64,000 nt of DNA, from positions 248,001 to 312,000 of the forward strand of contig NZ_JACBFY010000001.1 in the NCBI RefSeq assembly GCF_021401245.1. Direction: 5' to 3'. Made by a program: the position numbers and the translations under genes. Shown piece after piece: positions 34,047-42,944 of this stretch; the first letter of the stretch is position 1; the number at the start of each line of letters is the position of its first letter. The notes beneath the pieces are model-generated. The model had not been told where the DNA came from, ran no database searches, and saw nothing but the letters and a program-made list of their open reading frames with translations. Origin of the DNA: Pseudacidovorax sp. NFM-22 (GTDB lineage: Bacteria; Pseudomonadota; Gammaproteobacteria; Burkholderiales; Burkholderiaceae_C).

Positions 34047-34214
34047 ATGCTCGGTCACCTTCGCCAGCCTGACCTTCGGGTACTTTATCTTGACTTGCTC
34101 GTCAGCCTTAGACGGATCAGTTCGGTAGTTTGCAAATACGCGAACGGAGACGCATCGAACTATTCAAAGGAATTTGCAAGAAAAAATAGGCCCCCCCGGA
34201 CGCACACCGCGTAA
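34047..34214 (+). pseudogene. 55-codon fragment resembling a PhoU-like helical C-terminus
   Basis: The frame reads MLGHLRQPDLRVLYLDLLVS, then LRRISSVVCKYANGDASN, ending at a TAA. The DLLVSLRRISS pattern recalls the last helices of Na/phosphate-cotransporter PhoU-like domains, but the resemblance is short and from memory. It starts 17 bp after the GHKL stop and is much too short for a whole protein, so a decayed fragment is more likely than a gene. Confidence 0.25.
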
Positions 34215-34293
34215 ACGCGCCGCGCCGCCAAGAATTTAGAGCTAGGTCAACGGCTTGCAAGTTGCTCAGGGCGTTTCGATGTGGCTGAACACG

Positions 34294-35058
34294 CTAAGGC
34301 AACAAGTCGCGCGCGGCAAGTATCTGGCCATGCCGATCCCGAAATAAGCCTGCAAGAAAACTAGCGTCTCCAGCAGTCAAAGAAGTAGGCGGAACCTTTG
34401 CTGCGAAGGCAGCTTTCGCTGTTTGGATCGCGGCGATAGGAAGTGCAAGTATTGCATGCTCCGGATCGAACGCAAATGTCGCACTACTATCATTTATGTA
34501 GGCAGGCAGCAGTCTTCTTAAATTTTCCGAGGCTATTTTTTTGAAACAAGTTGGTGCCTCAGGCTCCCGGAATTTCGCAATTTTATAATTCACTTCCTCC
34601 CTCCGATCCATAATCCAATCAAACGGCGTATCAGTTCCGATTAACTGGGTAACCATCGGTGCACCAGGAAAATGTGTACTGTACTGCTGCAGAATAACCT
34701 TATGAGTATTTCCACTCAGCTTTGCAGGAACTTCTCCCGGCGCAGCCCGCAGCCGATAGGGAGTACCCTTCTGGCCGACCACATGATAAATGATCGCATA
34801 CTTGTGGGCCGCGAGAGTAGCACGAAGTGCGTAAAAAACTGCGTAGTAGAGTTTAACGGTGGACCAGGAAAACAATTCGTTCTGGATGGCCTGAATGGCG
34901 TCGCCCACCGAGACAATCGCGGAGTATAAATAGCTTTTAGCATCCTCAACCAACTCAAGCTCCAGCGTACCAGCCATCCCCGCATTAAGTACGACCCCCG
35001 CTGGCGCATTCCCGCCAGGATTGATCACAGTATCGAAATAAAGTTGTGCCCTGTGCAT
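34294..35058 (-). CDS. Unknown HEPN-like protein paired with the DGQHR gene
   Basis: 254 aa; I do not recognise a named family. Residues 50-90 (AIQAIQNELFSWSTVKLYYAV, then FYALRATLAAHKYAIIYH) look like a HEPN-type helical bundle, with R79 and H85 spaced as in the Rx4-6H motif of HEPN ribonucleases, though the residue after R is Ala rather than the usual polar one. The rest is alpha/beta without clear motifs. It starts 8 nt after the DGQHR gene stop on the same strand, so the two are cotranscribed and likely act together. AT-rich codon use indicates transfer. Confidence 0.7.
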   Translation of the reverse strand: MHRAQLYFDTVINPGGNAPAGVVLNAGMAGTLELELVEDAKSYLYSAIVSVGDAIQAIQNELFSWSTVKLYYAVFYALRATLAAHKYAIIYHVVGQKGTPYRLRAAPGEVPAKLSGNTHKVILQQYSTHFPGAPMVTQLIGTDTPFDWIMDRREEVNYKIAKFREPEAPTCFKKIASENLRRLLPAYINDSSATFAFDPEHAILALPIAAIQTAKAAFAAKVPPTSLTAGDASFLAGLFRDRHGQILAARDLLP

Positions 35059-35066
35059 TCTGGGGT

Positions 35067-36098
35067 TCAGATTTCGAAGGCTGTCTTCTCGCCCGTATCC
35101 GGCACGAAGGCCTCCACTAGCCTGTCGTAGACCTTGGAAACAGCGGCGCTACCACCTAACCCTTTGATTTCAGATTGCCAAATTAGCCTGTCACCTTCAA
35201 TATGCAGCGAATCGCTGATTGTCTCGGTCTTAAAAGATTGCTTGGTACTGCAGTAAGAGACAAGCTTCTGCTGAAAAAACTGCGCTGCCGCCATGAATCC
35301 GGCGGCATAGAGAAATACATTCTCTTTTCCGCCCCATTTCTCGCCGTATTTGGAGGAGAGCGCCAGAAATAGATTAAGAATAATTTGCCGCTGAATCTCA
35401 AGCTCTTCAATTCCAATCTGTTCAAGCGTACCCTTTTCCTCAACAATCGGCTTGATTGCTGAAACCGCTGTAGAGAAAGCAATACCTCCTTTCCGGATTG
35501 GCGTCCCCGGCAGCTTCAATAACCCGAAGTACGGAGAATTCTCTAAGGTATGCAAGTTCATGGCGATATCTCGCGCACGCAGCGCAGCGGGATCGATACT
35601 ACCCTCACTTGCAATGCCAAACAGGTCAAAAACCAGGCTGCGCGGGACGGGCTTTTGCTCTTCGTTGATTGATAAGAAAATATCTGCGCATTCTTTCGAT
35701 GTTAGATTCTTATAAATGACCACCGGCAAATCCATCAATCCGATTTTTTCGTTCTCCATGATTGCCGCGCGAATTCCAGCAACGCGGTGTTGCCCGTCGA
35801 TAATTTGCGCTGAACGGGGAGTGTCTTCGAATTGTAAATTTCCATCGATGGCGGAAAGCGGGTTATCCGTACTTACCCAATTCAAAACGATAGCGTTTGG
35901 ATAATCTCCTCCACGGAGCGTAAAATCTTTAATGCTTGCTATCCGGCTCTTGTTGAGAACACGCTGAATAGCACCTTCTTCTTTATCTTGACCGCGAACT
36001 GACGCGTACGAAAGCGCAACGACCGATTGCGCAGGCATCGTTGTAATAAAAAATTCGCGATTTGATTGCTTTGCGTGTAGAAATGGAAGCTTATTCAT
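35067..36098 (-). CDS. DGQHR-domain protein (DndB-like)
   Basis: 343 aa. The defining motif SAQIIDGQHRVAGIRAA has DGQHR at residues 101-105; SINEEQKPVPRSLVFDLFG downstream is also typical of the family (ParB/Srx-related fold shared with DndB). N-terminal residues ITTMPAQSVVALSYASVRGQ match the family start. DndB regulates the dnd phosphorothioation genes, and DGQHR proteins are common in DNA-modification and defence islands; no dndACDE gene is present here. It is the first gene of a two-gene unit with a HEPN-like partner. Low GC relative to the chromosome suggests horizontal acquisition. Confidence 0.82.
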   Translation of the reverse strand: MNKLPFLHAKQSNREFFITTMPAQSVVALSYASVRGQDKEEGAIQRVLNKSRIASIKDFTLRGGDYPNAIVLNWVSTDNPLSAIDGNLQFEDTPRSAQIIDGQHRVAGIRAAIMENEKIGLMDLPVVIYKNLTSKECADIFLSINEEQKPVPRSLVFDLFGIASEGSIDPAALRARDIAMNLHTLENSPYFGLLKLPGTPIRKGGIAFSTAVSAIKPIVEEKGTLEQIGIEELEIQRQIILNLFLALSSKYGEKWGGKENVFLYAAGFMAAAQFFQQKLVSYCSTKQSFKTETISDSLHIEGDRLIWQSEIKGLGGSAAVSKVYDRLVEAFVPDTGEKTAFEI

Positions 36099-36724
36099 GG
36101 TTCTTGGTTCAAGAATATCTATTGGTAGAAATGCTGCCCATGAAGTGAATGTTACGCTGTCTAAGGAGAACGAAGGTTGCTACCAAGAAGGTCGAGAGGC
36201 TGGCAATTGGCTCGAAGCGGCAACTCCTTCTGAAAGTGAATCAATGGCCGGCGGCTTCCCGTTGCTGCACTTGACCGTTTCAATCGCCGTCCAGCGGGAG
36301 GTTGGCGTGGTCAAGCTTGAGGAGGTTCTGTTCGCACGCGCATAGAAGCCCTTCTGCATCACATCTTCCGCGTGCTCGCCCTTTTGGGGAGGTAGGAGCG
36401 GAGTCGCACAGCCGGCGCAATTCAGGGAGGGCGGCCTCCCCGATAGCTGGTTCGAATTTTGTAATGCCACCGTGGATTATGAGTGTGGGTCCGTTGCAGT
36501 CGCAAGTGCAGGGCGGGCCGCGGCCGCATCTGGGCACATGTTGGCGCAACCTTGAGGGGCCGATTCTGATCCGTTTGCTGGTAACGGGCAGCCATCTTGA
36601 ACAGCATCAAATCTGCGCTCGCGAAATAAGAATTGCCAACAGCGCACCGTTCATCGAATACGGGTGGACGCCTAAGGCCAAGCAAGATGCACAGCCCGGT
36701 TCGCGCGGCCTCATCCCATCTCTT
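36099..36724. other. Right end of the AT-rich island, no gene supported
   Basis: Several short frames occur on both strands but none has a start site, family signature or consistent codon use. GC content rises through this stretch. From about 36606 the sequence becomes alignable with 58678-58785, the 3' flank of the intact LysR gene (for example GACGCCTAAGGCCAAGCAAG versus GACGCCCAAGGCCAATCAAG). Confidence 0.5.
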
Positions 36725-37300
36725 GCGTTTCTCTCTCAGCAGTTCCGACCCATGACGATCGCCAGCACTGCTGCGTGTGCGCCGCCATCGGCCGCCATCC
36801 CCAGTCGCGCGTTCTGCCAGGCCCGCGCCGCCAGGTCATCCAGCAGCGGCACCCCGCCCGCAGGCCACAGGTGCGCAGGGCGCCTCGCCCAAGCACCCTC
36901 CGATGCACGACGCCGGCACCCTGCCCGGCCTTCTCTGCCGCTTTGCGCGTCAGCTGCTCTTAAGGCGTCGCCTCGCTGAGGGCAATGGGCGGCTCACGGA
37001 GCGGGCCGACCATGCACACGGCGCGCCGCTGCGCGAACACGTGGTCGGCCGGAAAGACGCAGCTCATCATCCAGTTCCCAAGCGTCCGCGCCGTCAGCAG
37101 CGGATGCGTCACCGGCAGCGTGCAAGCGGCGACGTCGGCCTCGTGGTGCGCCAGCTGGCCCCCCTTCGCGGGCGCGCAGCGTCTCCCCTTAGAGCTGAGC
37201 CAAGGAAAGCGATGCGACAGCACCTGCAGCGCCCACGGCACCATTTCAAGCCCTGCGCTCGGACTGCACAACTCTCGCACGCCCCAACTGGCGCCATCGG
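36725..37300 (-). pseudogene. Decayed LysR regulator (effector domain only)
   Basis: The minus strand translates, with interruptions, to RELCSPSAGLEMVPWALQVL, then GQLAHHEADVAACTLPVTHP and NWMMSCVFPADHVFAQRRAV. These closely match the intact LysR at 58784-59671 (VLCSPSAGLELVPRALQALS, GQLVHHEADIAICTLPVTHP, HWTMGCVFPADHAFAQRRTV). An in-frame stop (TAA) falls where the intact copy has SEDTPQGQ, the part matching METLRAREMV is frameshifted, and the helix-turn-helix end is missing. It diverges from an NMT1-type receptor gene, just as the intact copy diverges from a TctC gene. Confidence 0.85.
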
Positions 37301-37423
37301 AATAGGACTTCGAAGCACGAGAGCACGCTTTGAAACCCCCATCAGCCCCGCCTATCGCTCCCCCCAACGCCCACCCCAATGGCATAGGAGTTGCGAAACG
37401 CCCGCACACTCCCGGAGCTGTCC

Positions 37424-38464
37424 ATGACGTTGTTCTCCCGCCGCCGCTGGCTTGCCCAGACCTCGCTTGCCGCTGCCTCGATGGCCTTGCCCACGCTGGG
37501 GCGCGCGCAGTCGCCCGTGAAGATCAGGTTCCAGATGGACTGGCGGGTGGACGGGCAGTCGGCGCCCTTCTACTACTCGCTCGCCAAAGGCTACTTCGAG
37601 AAGGAAGGCCTCGACGTGTCCTTCGACGTGGGTGCCGGTTCGGCCATGGCGGTCAACCGGCTGGCGAGCGGCACCTATGACATGGGCTATGGCGACGTGA
37701 ATGCCCTGATCGAGTTCTTCGGCTCGGGCGCACAGGCCGTGGCGCGTCCGCAGGCGGTCTACCAGACGCTGGACCAGACGCCAGCCGGCGTGATGGTGCT
37801 GACCAAGAGCGGCGTGACCGCGCCGGCCGGCCTGGCCGGCAAGACGCTGGGCGCGCCGGTGTTCGACGCTGGCCGCAAGCTGTGGCCGCTGTTCGCCAAG
37901 GTGCAGGGCCTGCCGGTGGATGCGGTCAAGTGGCAGAGCATGGACCCGGGCCTGCGCGAGGTGATGCTGGTACGCGGCGATGTCGACGGTGTCACGGGCT
38001 TCCAGCCCTCCGGCCTCATCTCCGCCATGGCGGCCGGCGCCAAGGAAGAGGACCTGCGCGTCTTCCTCTACAAGGACTTCGGCGTCAACGTCTACGGCAA
38101 CGCCATCCTGGCCACGTCCAAGTTCATCGCCGAGCAGCCGCAGGCCGTGGCCGCCTTCCTGCGGGCCTACAACAAGGGGCTGAAGGAGGTCATCGCCAAC
38201 CCCGAGGAAGGCGTGCGCATCGTCCGCCAGCGCGAGCCGCTGGTCGACGCCACGGTCGAACTGCGGCGGCTGAAAGGGCTGGTCGACGTCAGCGTCGTGA
38301 CGCCCACCACCCGCGCGCAGGGCCTGGGCGAAGCCGACATGGCGCGGCTGGAGAAGCAGATCGACGACGTGTCCGCCGCTTTCAACCTGAAGTCCAAGCC
38401 CACGGCAGCCACCCTCTTCAACCCCGCCTTCCTGCCGCCCAAGCGCGAGCGGATGCTGGCCTGA
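37424..38464 (+). CDS. NMT1/SsuA-type ABC transporter substrate-binding protein
   Basis: 346 aa. GGAG precedes the ATG at 37424. The signal region MTLFSRRRWLAQTSLAAASM has a twin-arginine-like motif and ends at GRAQS. The mature protein has the NMT1/THI5 pattern: IRFQMDWRVDGQSAPFYYSL, AKGYFEKEGLDVSFDVGAGS, ASGTYDMGYGDVNAL. Family members bind pyrimidine precursors, sulfonates, nitrate or aromatic acids; no permease or ATPase of this family lies beside it, so it may use a distant transporter. It is next to a ureidoglycolate-lyase-family gene, which hints at a nitrogenous ligand. Confidence 0.87.
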   Translation: MTLFSRRRWLAQTSLAAASMALPTLGRAQSPVKIRFQMDWRVDGQSAPFYYSLAKGYFEKEGLDVSFDVGAGSAMAVNRLASGTYDMGYGDVNALIEFFGSGAQAVARPQAVYQTLDQTPAGVMVLTKSGVTAPAGLAGKTLGAPVFDAGRKLWPLFAKVQGLPVDAVKWQSMDPGLREVMLVRGDVDGVTGFQPSGLISAMAAGAKEEDLRVFLYKDFGVNVYGNAILATSKFIAEQPQAVAAFLRAYNKGLKEVIANPEEGVRIVRQREPLVDATVELRRLKGLVDVSVVTPTTRAQGLGEADMARLEKQIDDVSAAFNLKSKPTAATLFNPAFLPPKRERMLA

Positions 38465-38493
38465 ACACCGATGCGGCCGCGCCCTCTTCTTCC

Positions 38494-39024
38494 ATGACCG
38501 ACACCATCGTCCACACCCCCACCGACGCGCGGCTCGTCGACCTGCCCGTCGAGCCCATCCGCGCCGAGACCTTCGCACCCTACGGCACGCTGATCGCGAG
38601 CACGTACGACGGCAAGCCCTTCGGTGACGACGAGGCGCAGCTGACGCTCGACCGGGGCACGCCGCGCTTCTACATCATGAGGCTCGAACGGCGCGAGCCG
38701 GACTTCCGCCAGATCACGCGGCACCTCGCGGTCACCCAATGCCTGGCCTCGGTGGGCGGGCGGCCGTGGATGATCGCCGTGGCGCCGCCCGATGCGCCGG
38801 ACGACCCCGCCGCGCCACCCGACATCACGCGGCTGCGCGCCTTTCGCGTGGAAGGCCACCAGGCCATCATGCTGGCGCGCGGCACCTGGCACGCCGGCCC
38901 CTTCTTCGAGGACGAGACGGTCGATTTCTTCAACCTCGAACTGGCCGACACCAACGTGATCGACCACCACAACTGCGCGCTCGACCGGCGCTTTGGCGTG
39001 CGCTACCGCTTCGTCACGGGCTGA
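38494..39024 (+). CDS. Ureidoglycolate lyase-family protein (AllA-like)
   Basis: 176 aa, cupin-like fold of the AllA family: IRAETFAPYGTLIAS, FYIMRLERREPDFRQITRHL, ITRLRAFRVEGHQAIMLARG and TWHAGPFF (metal/active-site His region) and DFFNLELADTNVIDHH near the end. In purine catabolism AllA releases glyoxylate and urea from ureidoglycolate. Here it more likely handles a ureido acid made by the adjacent catabolic operons. It starts 29 nt after the receptor gene. Its last 22 bp overlap the 3' end of the convergent dehydrogenase gene. Confidence 0.88.
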   Translation: MTDTIVHTPTDARLVDLPVEPIRAETFAPYGTLIASTYDGKPFGDDEAQLTLDRGTPRFYIMRLERREPDFRQITRHLAVTQCLASVGGRPWMIAVAPPDAPDDPAAPPDITRLRAFRVEGHQAIMLARGTWHAGPFFEDETVDFFNLELADTNVIDHHNCALDRRFGVRYRFVTG

Positions 39025-39983
39025 ACAGCGGCCAGCGCTTCCGCCAGCGTGCCCCAGTCGCTGCCGCCCTGGCCTGCGGCGTCCGCCGCCGCCAGGCGTG
39101 CGCGTGCCGCATCGGCAATGGGCATGGCGACCTGCGATGCACGCGCGGCCTCGTCGGCCAGCCGCAGGTCCTTCAGGCCGAGGGCGATGGTGAAGCCCGG
39201 CGCGTCGGCTCGCGCGTCCTCTCCGGCTGCCACCCGCTCGACCGACCGCGCGACGGCCTGCCCCACGCCCTCGTACACCGGCCCGCGGAAGAGCTTGGCC
39301 GTGAAGACCTGGTGCGCCAACGCGGCAGGCACGCCATGCACGCGCACCAACGACAGCGCCTCGGTCAGGGCGGCCACGGCACTGGCGATCAGGCCATTGC
39401 CCGCGAGCTTGACCGCATAGGCGGCGGCCGGGCCCGGCACCTCGAAGACGCGCGGCGCGAAGGCCGCCAACGCCTGGCGCACGGCCGCGAGGCGGTCGGC
39501 TGGCAGCGATGGCGGCACGCCGACGACCGCCGTCAGATCGCCGGCCCATGCCTCGTCGGGACGGCCGAACACCGGGCAGGCGACGAAGTACTGGCCGGCT
39601 GCGCGGTGCCGCTCCGCCAGCGCCTCGGCGCACGGGGTGCCGATGGTGCCGAGGCAGACATGGACGCTGCCGGCCGGCAGCTGCGGGACGATGCCCGTCG
39701 CCATCCGGCCGTCGCCCTCCTCCTCACCCGCATCGCCGAAGCAGACGGCGCCCAGCGCGTCGCCATCGGTCACGGCGCTGAACCACAGGGCCGGCCCCGC
39801 TGGCCCGAGCGCCCCGCACAGAGCCTGCGCCGTCGCGCAGGGCTCGGCCCCCTGGTCGCCGGCCAAGGCGGTGCGCGCCGGATCGATGTCCCAGGCCAGC
39901 GGCGCAAAGCCGCTGCGCGCCAGGCAGGCCGTCACTGCCAGGCCCATGCGGCCGAGCCCCACCACCGCCACCCGGCCGCTCAC
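39003..39983 (-). CDS. NAD-binding 3-hydroxyisobutyrate-dehydrogenase-like protein
   Basis: 326 aa from a GTG that overlaps the upstream stop (GTGA). Rossmann motif VAVVGLGRMGLAVTACLARS at residues 4-23, substrate loop CPVFGRPDEAWAGDLTAVVG, and the catalytic Lys in AAYAVKLAGNGLIASAVAAL. Oxidises a beta-hydroxyacid or reduces a semialdehyde with NAD(P). A second member of the family (304 aa) is encoded at 50466-51380 in the divergent operon. It is the last gene of the leftward operon and overlaps the AllA-like gene tail to tail. Confidence 0.85.
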   Translation of the reverse strand: MSGRVAVVGLGRMGLAVTACLARSGFAPLAWDIDPARTALAGDQGAEPCATAQALCGALGPAGPALWFSAVTDGDALGAVCFGDAGEEEGDGRMATGIVPQLPAGSVHVCLGTIGTPCAEALAERHRAAGQYFVACPVFGRPDEAWAGDLTAVVGVPPSLPADRLAAVRQALAAFAPRVFEVPGPAAAYAVKLAGNGLIASAVAALTEALSLVRVHGVPAALAHQVFTAKLFRGPVYEGVGQAVARSVERVAAGEDARADAPGFTIALGLKDLRLADEAARASQVAMPIADAARARLAAADAAGQGGSDWGTLAEALAAVQPVTKR

Positions 39984-41452
39984 AGGGCCTCCGGCACTTC
40001 CGCACCCGACAGGCGCGGCGACACCAGCTCCGCCTCGCGATAGCCGTGCAGGGTGGGCAGCAGCGCATCCTGCTGCTCGCGCATCAGCGCCCGCGTGATG
40101 CCGCCCACCAGACGCGGCACGGCGTACTTGTGGCCGCTGGAGGACGTGGTGTGCGGCCCCATGCTCACCGTCGACGAGAAGTTGAAGGCATGCACGCGGC
40201 GCACCCATGCATCGCGTGCCGGGTCGAGCGGCTGGTATTCGAAGCCGGCGCCCAGGTACGGGTACTCGCCCATGGCGTCGCTGCGCTCGGCCTCCGGCGG
40301 CGTGTAGCGATGGCGCCAGCGCTGCACGCTGCCGCCGAGCGTGCGCAGTTCGTCGCGCGCGTCGTAGTCGACCACCGAGCCGGTGGCGCACAGCAGGTGG
40401 TCGAAGACGAAGTCCGCGTGCGGCGTGCGCACATGGATCTCGTCGCCCACCTGCCGCACGCGCGTCCACGGCGAGCTGGCATGCATGCGGAAGTTGGCGA
40501 AGGAATGCGCCAGGTCGAAGCCGTTCTGGGTGGGCGGCTGGTCGTGCACCTCGAAGAAGCGGTTGACCTGCCAGCGCGTGGCGTCGTCCAGCTCCGCAAA
40601 GTGCCGCAGAAAGCCCGCGAACTCGACGATGCGGTGCGGGTTGACGGTAGGCAGCCGCTCGCGACGGAAGCACAGGTTGACCGACGCCGCGCCATGGGCC
40701 AGCAGCACGCAGGCGTTGTCGAAGGCCGAGGCGCCATGGCCCAGCACGCCGATGCGTCGGCCGGCGAGCGCGGCAAAGTCCACCGGCCCGTTCGAATGGC
40801 TCACCCGGTCGGACGCCACGGCCTCGGCGATGTGGGGCGGAATGCGCCAGGCGCCCGCGCCGTCGTAGCCGGTCGCCAGCACCACATGGCGGGCCAGCAG
40901 GGCGGCTTGCGGAGCCTCCGTTGCGGCTGTCGAACGGATGCGCACCCGCAGCAGGTCGCCCTCGGGCTCCAGCCCGACGCAGGCCGTGTCGTTGCGCACC
41001 GGCACGCCGGTCATGCGCCGGAACCAGCGCAGAAAGGCCATCCACCGCGGCCGCTCGATGCGGTCGATGGCCGCCCAGGCAGCATCGCCGTAGCAGGCGC
41101 GGTAGAAGGCCGGCGCGGACAGGCTGGGCACGCCCGATTCGATGCCGATGGTGCGCTTGGGCGTGCGCAGGTGCGACATGCGGGCAAAGTCTTCCCACAC
41201 GCCCTCCTGCCCGGCGGGCCGGGCGTCGATGACCTGCACATCGGCAACGCCCTCGCGACGGAGTGCAAAGGCCGCAGCCAGGCCGGCCTGGCCGCCGCCG
41301 ACGATCAGCACGTCGTGCACAGGCGCGCCAGACGGATGCGCGACGGGCCGCACCCAGTCGCGGCCCGGGTAGGCCAGCAGGTCCAGCTCGGCCTGCACCT
41401 GGCGCTCCAGTTGGGCAAGGCTCTGGGCCTGCGGCTCGGCGTCGGTCGTCAT
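39980..41452 (-). CDS. FAD/NAD(P)-binding flavoprotein, monooxygenase-like
   Basis: 490 aa. FAD Rossmann motif VLIVGGGQAGLAAAFALRRE (about residues 47-66), a second nucleotide motif IGVLGHGASAFDNA and an ATGY segment (VVLATGYDGAG), as in class B flavoprotein monooxygenases, though the Baeyer-Villiger fingerprint is not seen. The C-terminal SSTVSMGPHTTSSSGHKYAV, then PRLVGGITRAL, recurs in the 494-aa paralogue at 52244-53728. It probably hydroxylates or oxidises the pathway's substrate. ATGA-type overlap with the next gene implies coupling. Confidence 0.82.
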   Translation of the reverse strand: MTTDAEPQAQSLAQLERQVQAELDLLAYPGRDWVRPVAHPSGAPVHDVLIVGGGQAGLAAAFALRREGVADVQVIDARPAGQEGVWEDFARMSHLRTPKRTIGIESGVPSLSAPAFYRACYGDAAWAAIDRIERPRWMAFLRWFRRMTGVPVRNDTACVGLEPEGDLLRVRIRSTAATEAPQAALLARHVVLATGYDGAGAWRIPPHIAEAVASDRVSHSNGPVDFAALAGRRIGVLGHGASAFDNACVLLAHGAASVNLCFRRERLPTVNPHRIVEFAGFLRHFAELDDATRWQVNRFFEVHDQPPTQNGFDLAHSFANFRMHASSPWTRVRQVGDEIHVRTPHADFVFDHLLCATGSVVDYDARDELRTLGGSVQRWRHRYTPPEAERSDAMGEYPYLGAGFEYQPLDPARDAWVRRVHAFNFSSTVSMGPHTTSSSGHKYAVPRLVGGITRALMREQQDALLPTLHGYREAELVSPRLSGAEVPEAL

Positions 41453-41486
41453 GGTCGGCTCCTTGGGGTTGAAGTACTGCCGGGCA

Positions 41487-42269
41487 TCAGCCGTGCTGCG
41501 AGGCCTGCAGGAACTCGCGCGTGCGCGCACTCTGCGGCGCCGTGAACATCGCCTCCGGCGTGCCGACCTCGACGATGCGGCCCTGCTCCATGAAGACGAC
41601 GCGGTCGGCCACCTCGCGCGCAAAGCCGAGTTCGTGCGTCACCACGAGCATCGTCATGCCCTCCTCGGCCAGCGCGCGCATCACGCGCAGCACCTCGCCC
41701 TTGAGTTCGGGGTCGAGCGAGGACGTGACCTCGTCGAAGAGCATCAGCTTGGGCCGCATGGCCAGCGCCCGCGCGATGGCGATGCGCTGCTGCTGCCCGC
41801 CGGAGAGCGCGCGCGGATAGCTGTCGGCCTTGCTCGCCAGGCCGACCTTGTCCAGCAGCACCATCGCCTCGGCGCGCGCCACCGCCGGCGCAATGCCCTT
41901 GACGTGGATGGGGGCCTCGGTCACGTTCTGCAGCACCGTGAGATGCGGGAACAGGTTGAACTGCTGGAACACCATGCCGAGCTCGCGCCGCAGCAGGTTC
42001 AGCGCCTGTTCCGGCACGCGCTGGCGCATGGCGCCGCCGGCCGGCCCGTAGCCGACCGGGCGGCCGTCGAACACCACCTCGCCGGCATGGAAGGGTTCCA
42101 GGAAGTTCACGCAGGCGAGCAGGCTGCTCTTGCCCGAGCCCGAGGGCCCGATGACGACGACGACCTCGCCGGCCTGCACCGCGAGGTCGATGCCGTGCAG
42201 CACCTCGACGTCGCCATAGCGCTTGTGGAGATTGGTGATGCGCAGGATGGGCGCGTGGGGCAGTGTCAT
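41487..42269 (-). CDS. Polar amino acid-type ABC transporter ATPase (GlnQ/HisP-like)
   Basis: 260 aa. Walker [21 protein letters not shown], signature [16 protein letters not shown] and Walker [16 protein letters not shown], and the H-loop [16 protein letters not shown]. The EVTSSLDPE wording is typical of polar amino acid uptake ATPases. It lies 9 nt after the permease gene. With the permease and receptor it makes a transporter whose parts are separated by an amidase gene, so transport and hydrolysis are expressed together. Confidence 0.92.
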   Translation of the reverse strand: MTLPHAPILRITNLHKRYGDVEVLHGIDLAVQAGEVVVVIGPSGSGKSSLLACVNFLEPFHAGEVVFDGRPVGYGPAGGAMRQRVPEQALNLLRRELGMVFQQFNLFPHLTVLQNVTEAPIHVKGIAPAVARAEAMVLLDKVGLASKADSYPRALSGGQQQRIAIARALAMRPKLMLFDEVTSSLDPELKGEVLRVMRALAEEGMTMLVVTHELGFAREVADRVVFMEQGRIVEVGTPEAMFTAPQSARTREFLQASQHG

Positions 42270-42278
42270 GGCGTCAGG

Positions 42279-42932
42279 TCACGTCACGCGGTAGCGCTTT
42301 TCGAGCCAGGCGTTGATGGCGATGAGCGGCAGCGTCAGCAGCAGGTAGCCCAGGGCCACCCCGGCAAAGGGGCTGAAGGTGTTGGCCTTCCAGCTCATGA
42401 AGTCCATGCCGGCGCGCAGCAGGTCGGAGATGGCGACGGTCGAGACCAGCGAGGTGTTCTTGATCAGGCTGATCAGCTCGTTGGTCACCGGTGGCAGCAC
42501 GCGTCGCGCGGCCTGCGGCAGGACGATGCGGCGCATCGCCAGCGGGTAGGACATGCCGAGCGCGCGCGCCGCGCGCATCTGGCCGCCGTCGATCGACTCG
42601 ATGCCGCCGCGCAGGATCTCGCTCATGTAGGCGCCGTTGGTGATGCCCAGGGCGATCACGCCCACCGTGGTCGCGTCGAGCAGCAGCCCGGCCGACGGCA
42701 GGCCGTAGTACAGGAAGAGCAGCGTCACCAGCACGGGCGTCGCACGCATCAGCGTGACGTAGACGAGCGCGGGCAGCCGCAGCACCCGGCGCGGCGACAC
42801 GCGGGCCAGGCCACCGAGCGTGCCGAGCACCAGCCCGACCAGCGCCGAGAGCGCGGCGATCTTCGCGGTGATCACCATGCCCTTGAGCAGCGACGGAATC
42901 GCGGCCAGGAAGACGTCGAAGGAAAAGTCCAT
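42279..42932 (-). CDS. Polar amino acid-type ABC transporter permease
   Basis: 217 aa with five hydrophobic helices. HisMQ/GlnP-type features: AIPSLLKGMVITAKIAALSA at the N-terminus, the loop ESIDGGQMRAARALGMSYPLAM (EAA-like) and ELISLIKNTSLVSTVAISDLL. Likely works as a homodimer, since only one permease gene is present. It lies 12 nt after the amidase stop. Confidence 0.92.
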   Translation of the reverse strand: MDFSFDVFLAAIPSLLKGMVITAKIAALSALVGLVLGTLGGLARVSPRRVLRLPALVYVTLMRATPVLVTLLFLYYGLPSAGLLLDATTVGVIALGITNGAYMSEILRGGIESIDGGQMRAARALGMSYPLAMRRIVLPQAARRVLPPVTNELISLIKNTSLVSTVAISDLLRAGMDFMSWKANTFSPFAGVALGYLLLTLPLIAINAWLEKRYRVT

Positions 42933-42944
42933 CCGCCCGATCCG

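Noticed and set aside
36097-36470. Short overlapping frames on both strands after the DGQHR gene
   Set aside because: They overlap each other, lack ribosome sites and have no family signature; probably relic intergenic DNA.
32427-37300. Possible prophage or integrative element
   Set aside because: No integrase, transposase, phage structural gene, tRNA target or flanking direct repeat could be identified; only low GC and cargo-like genes point to transfer.
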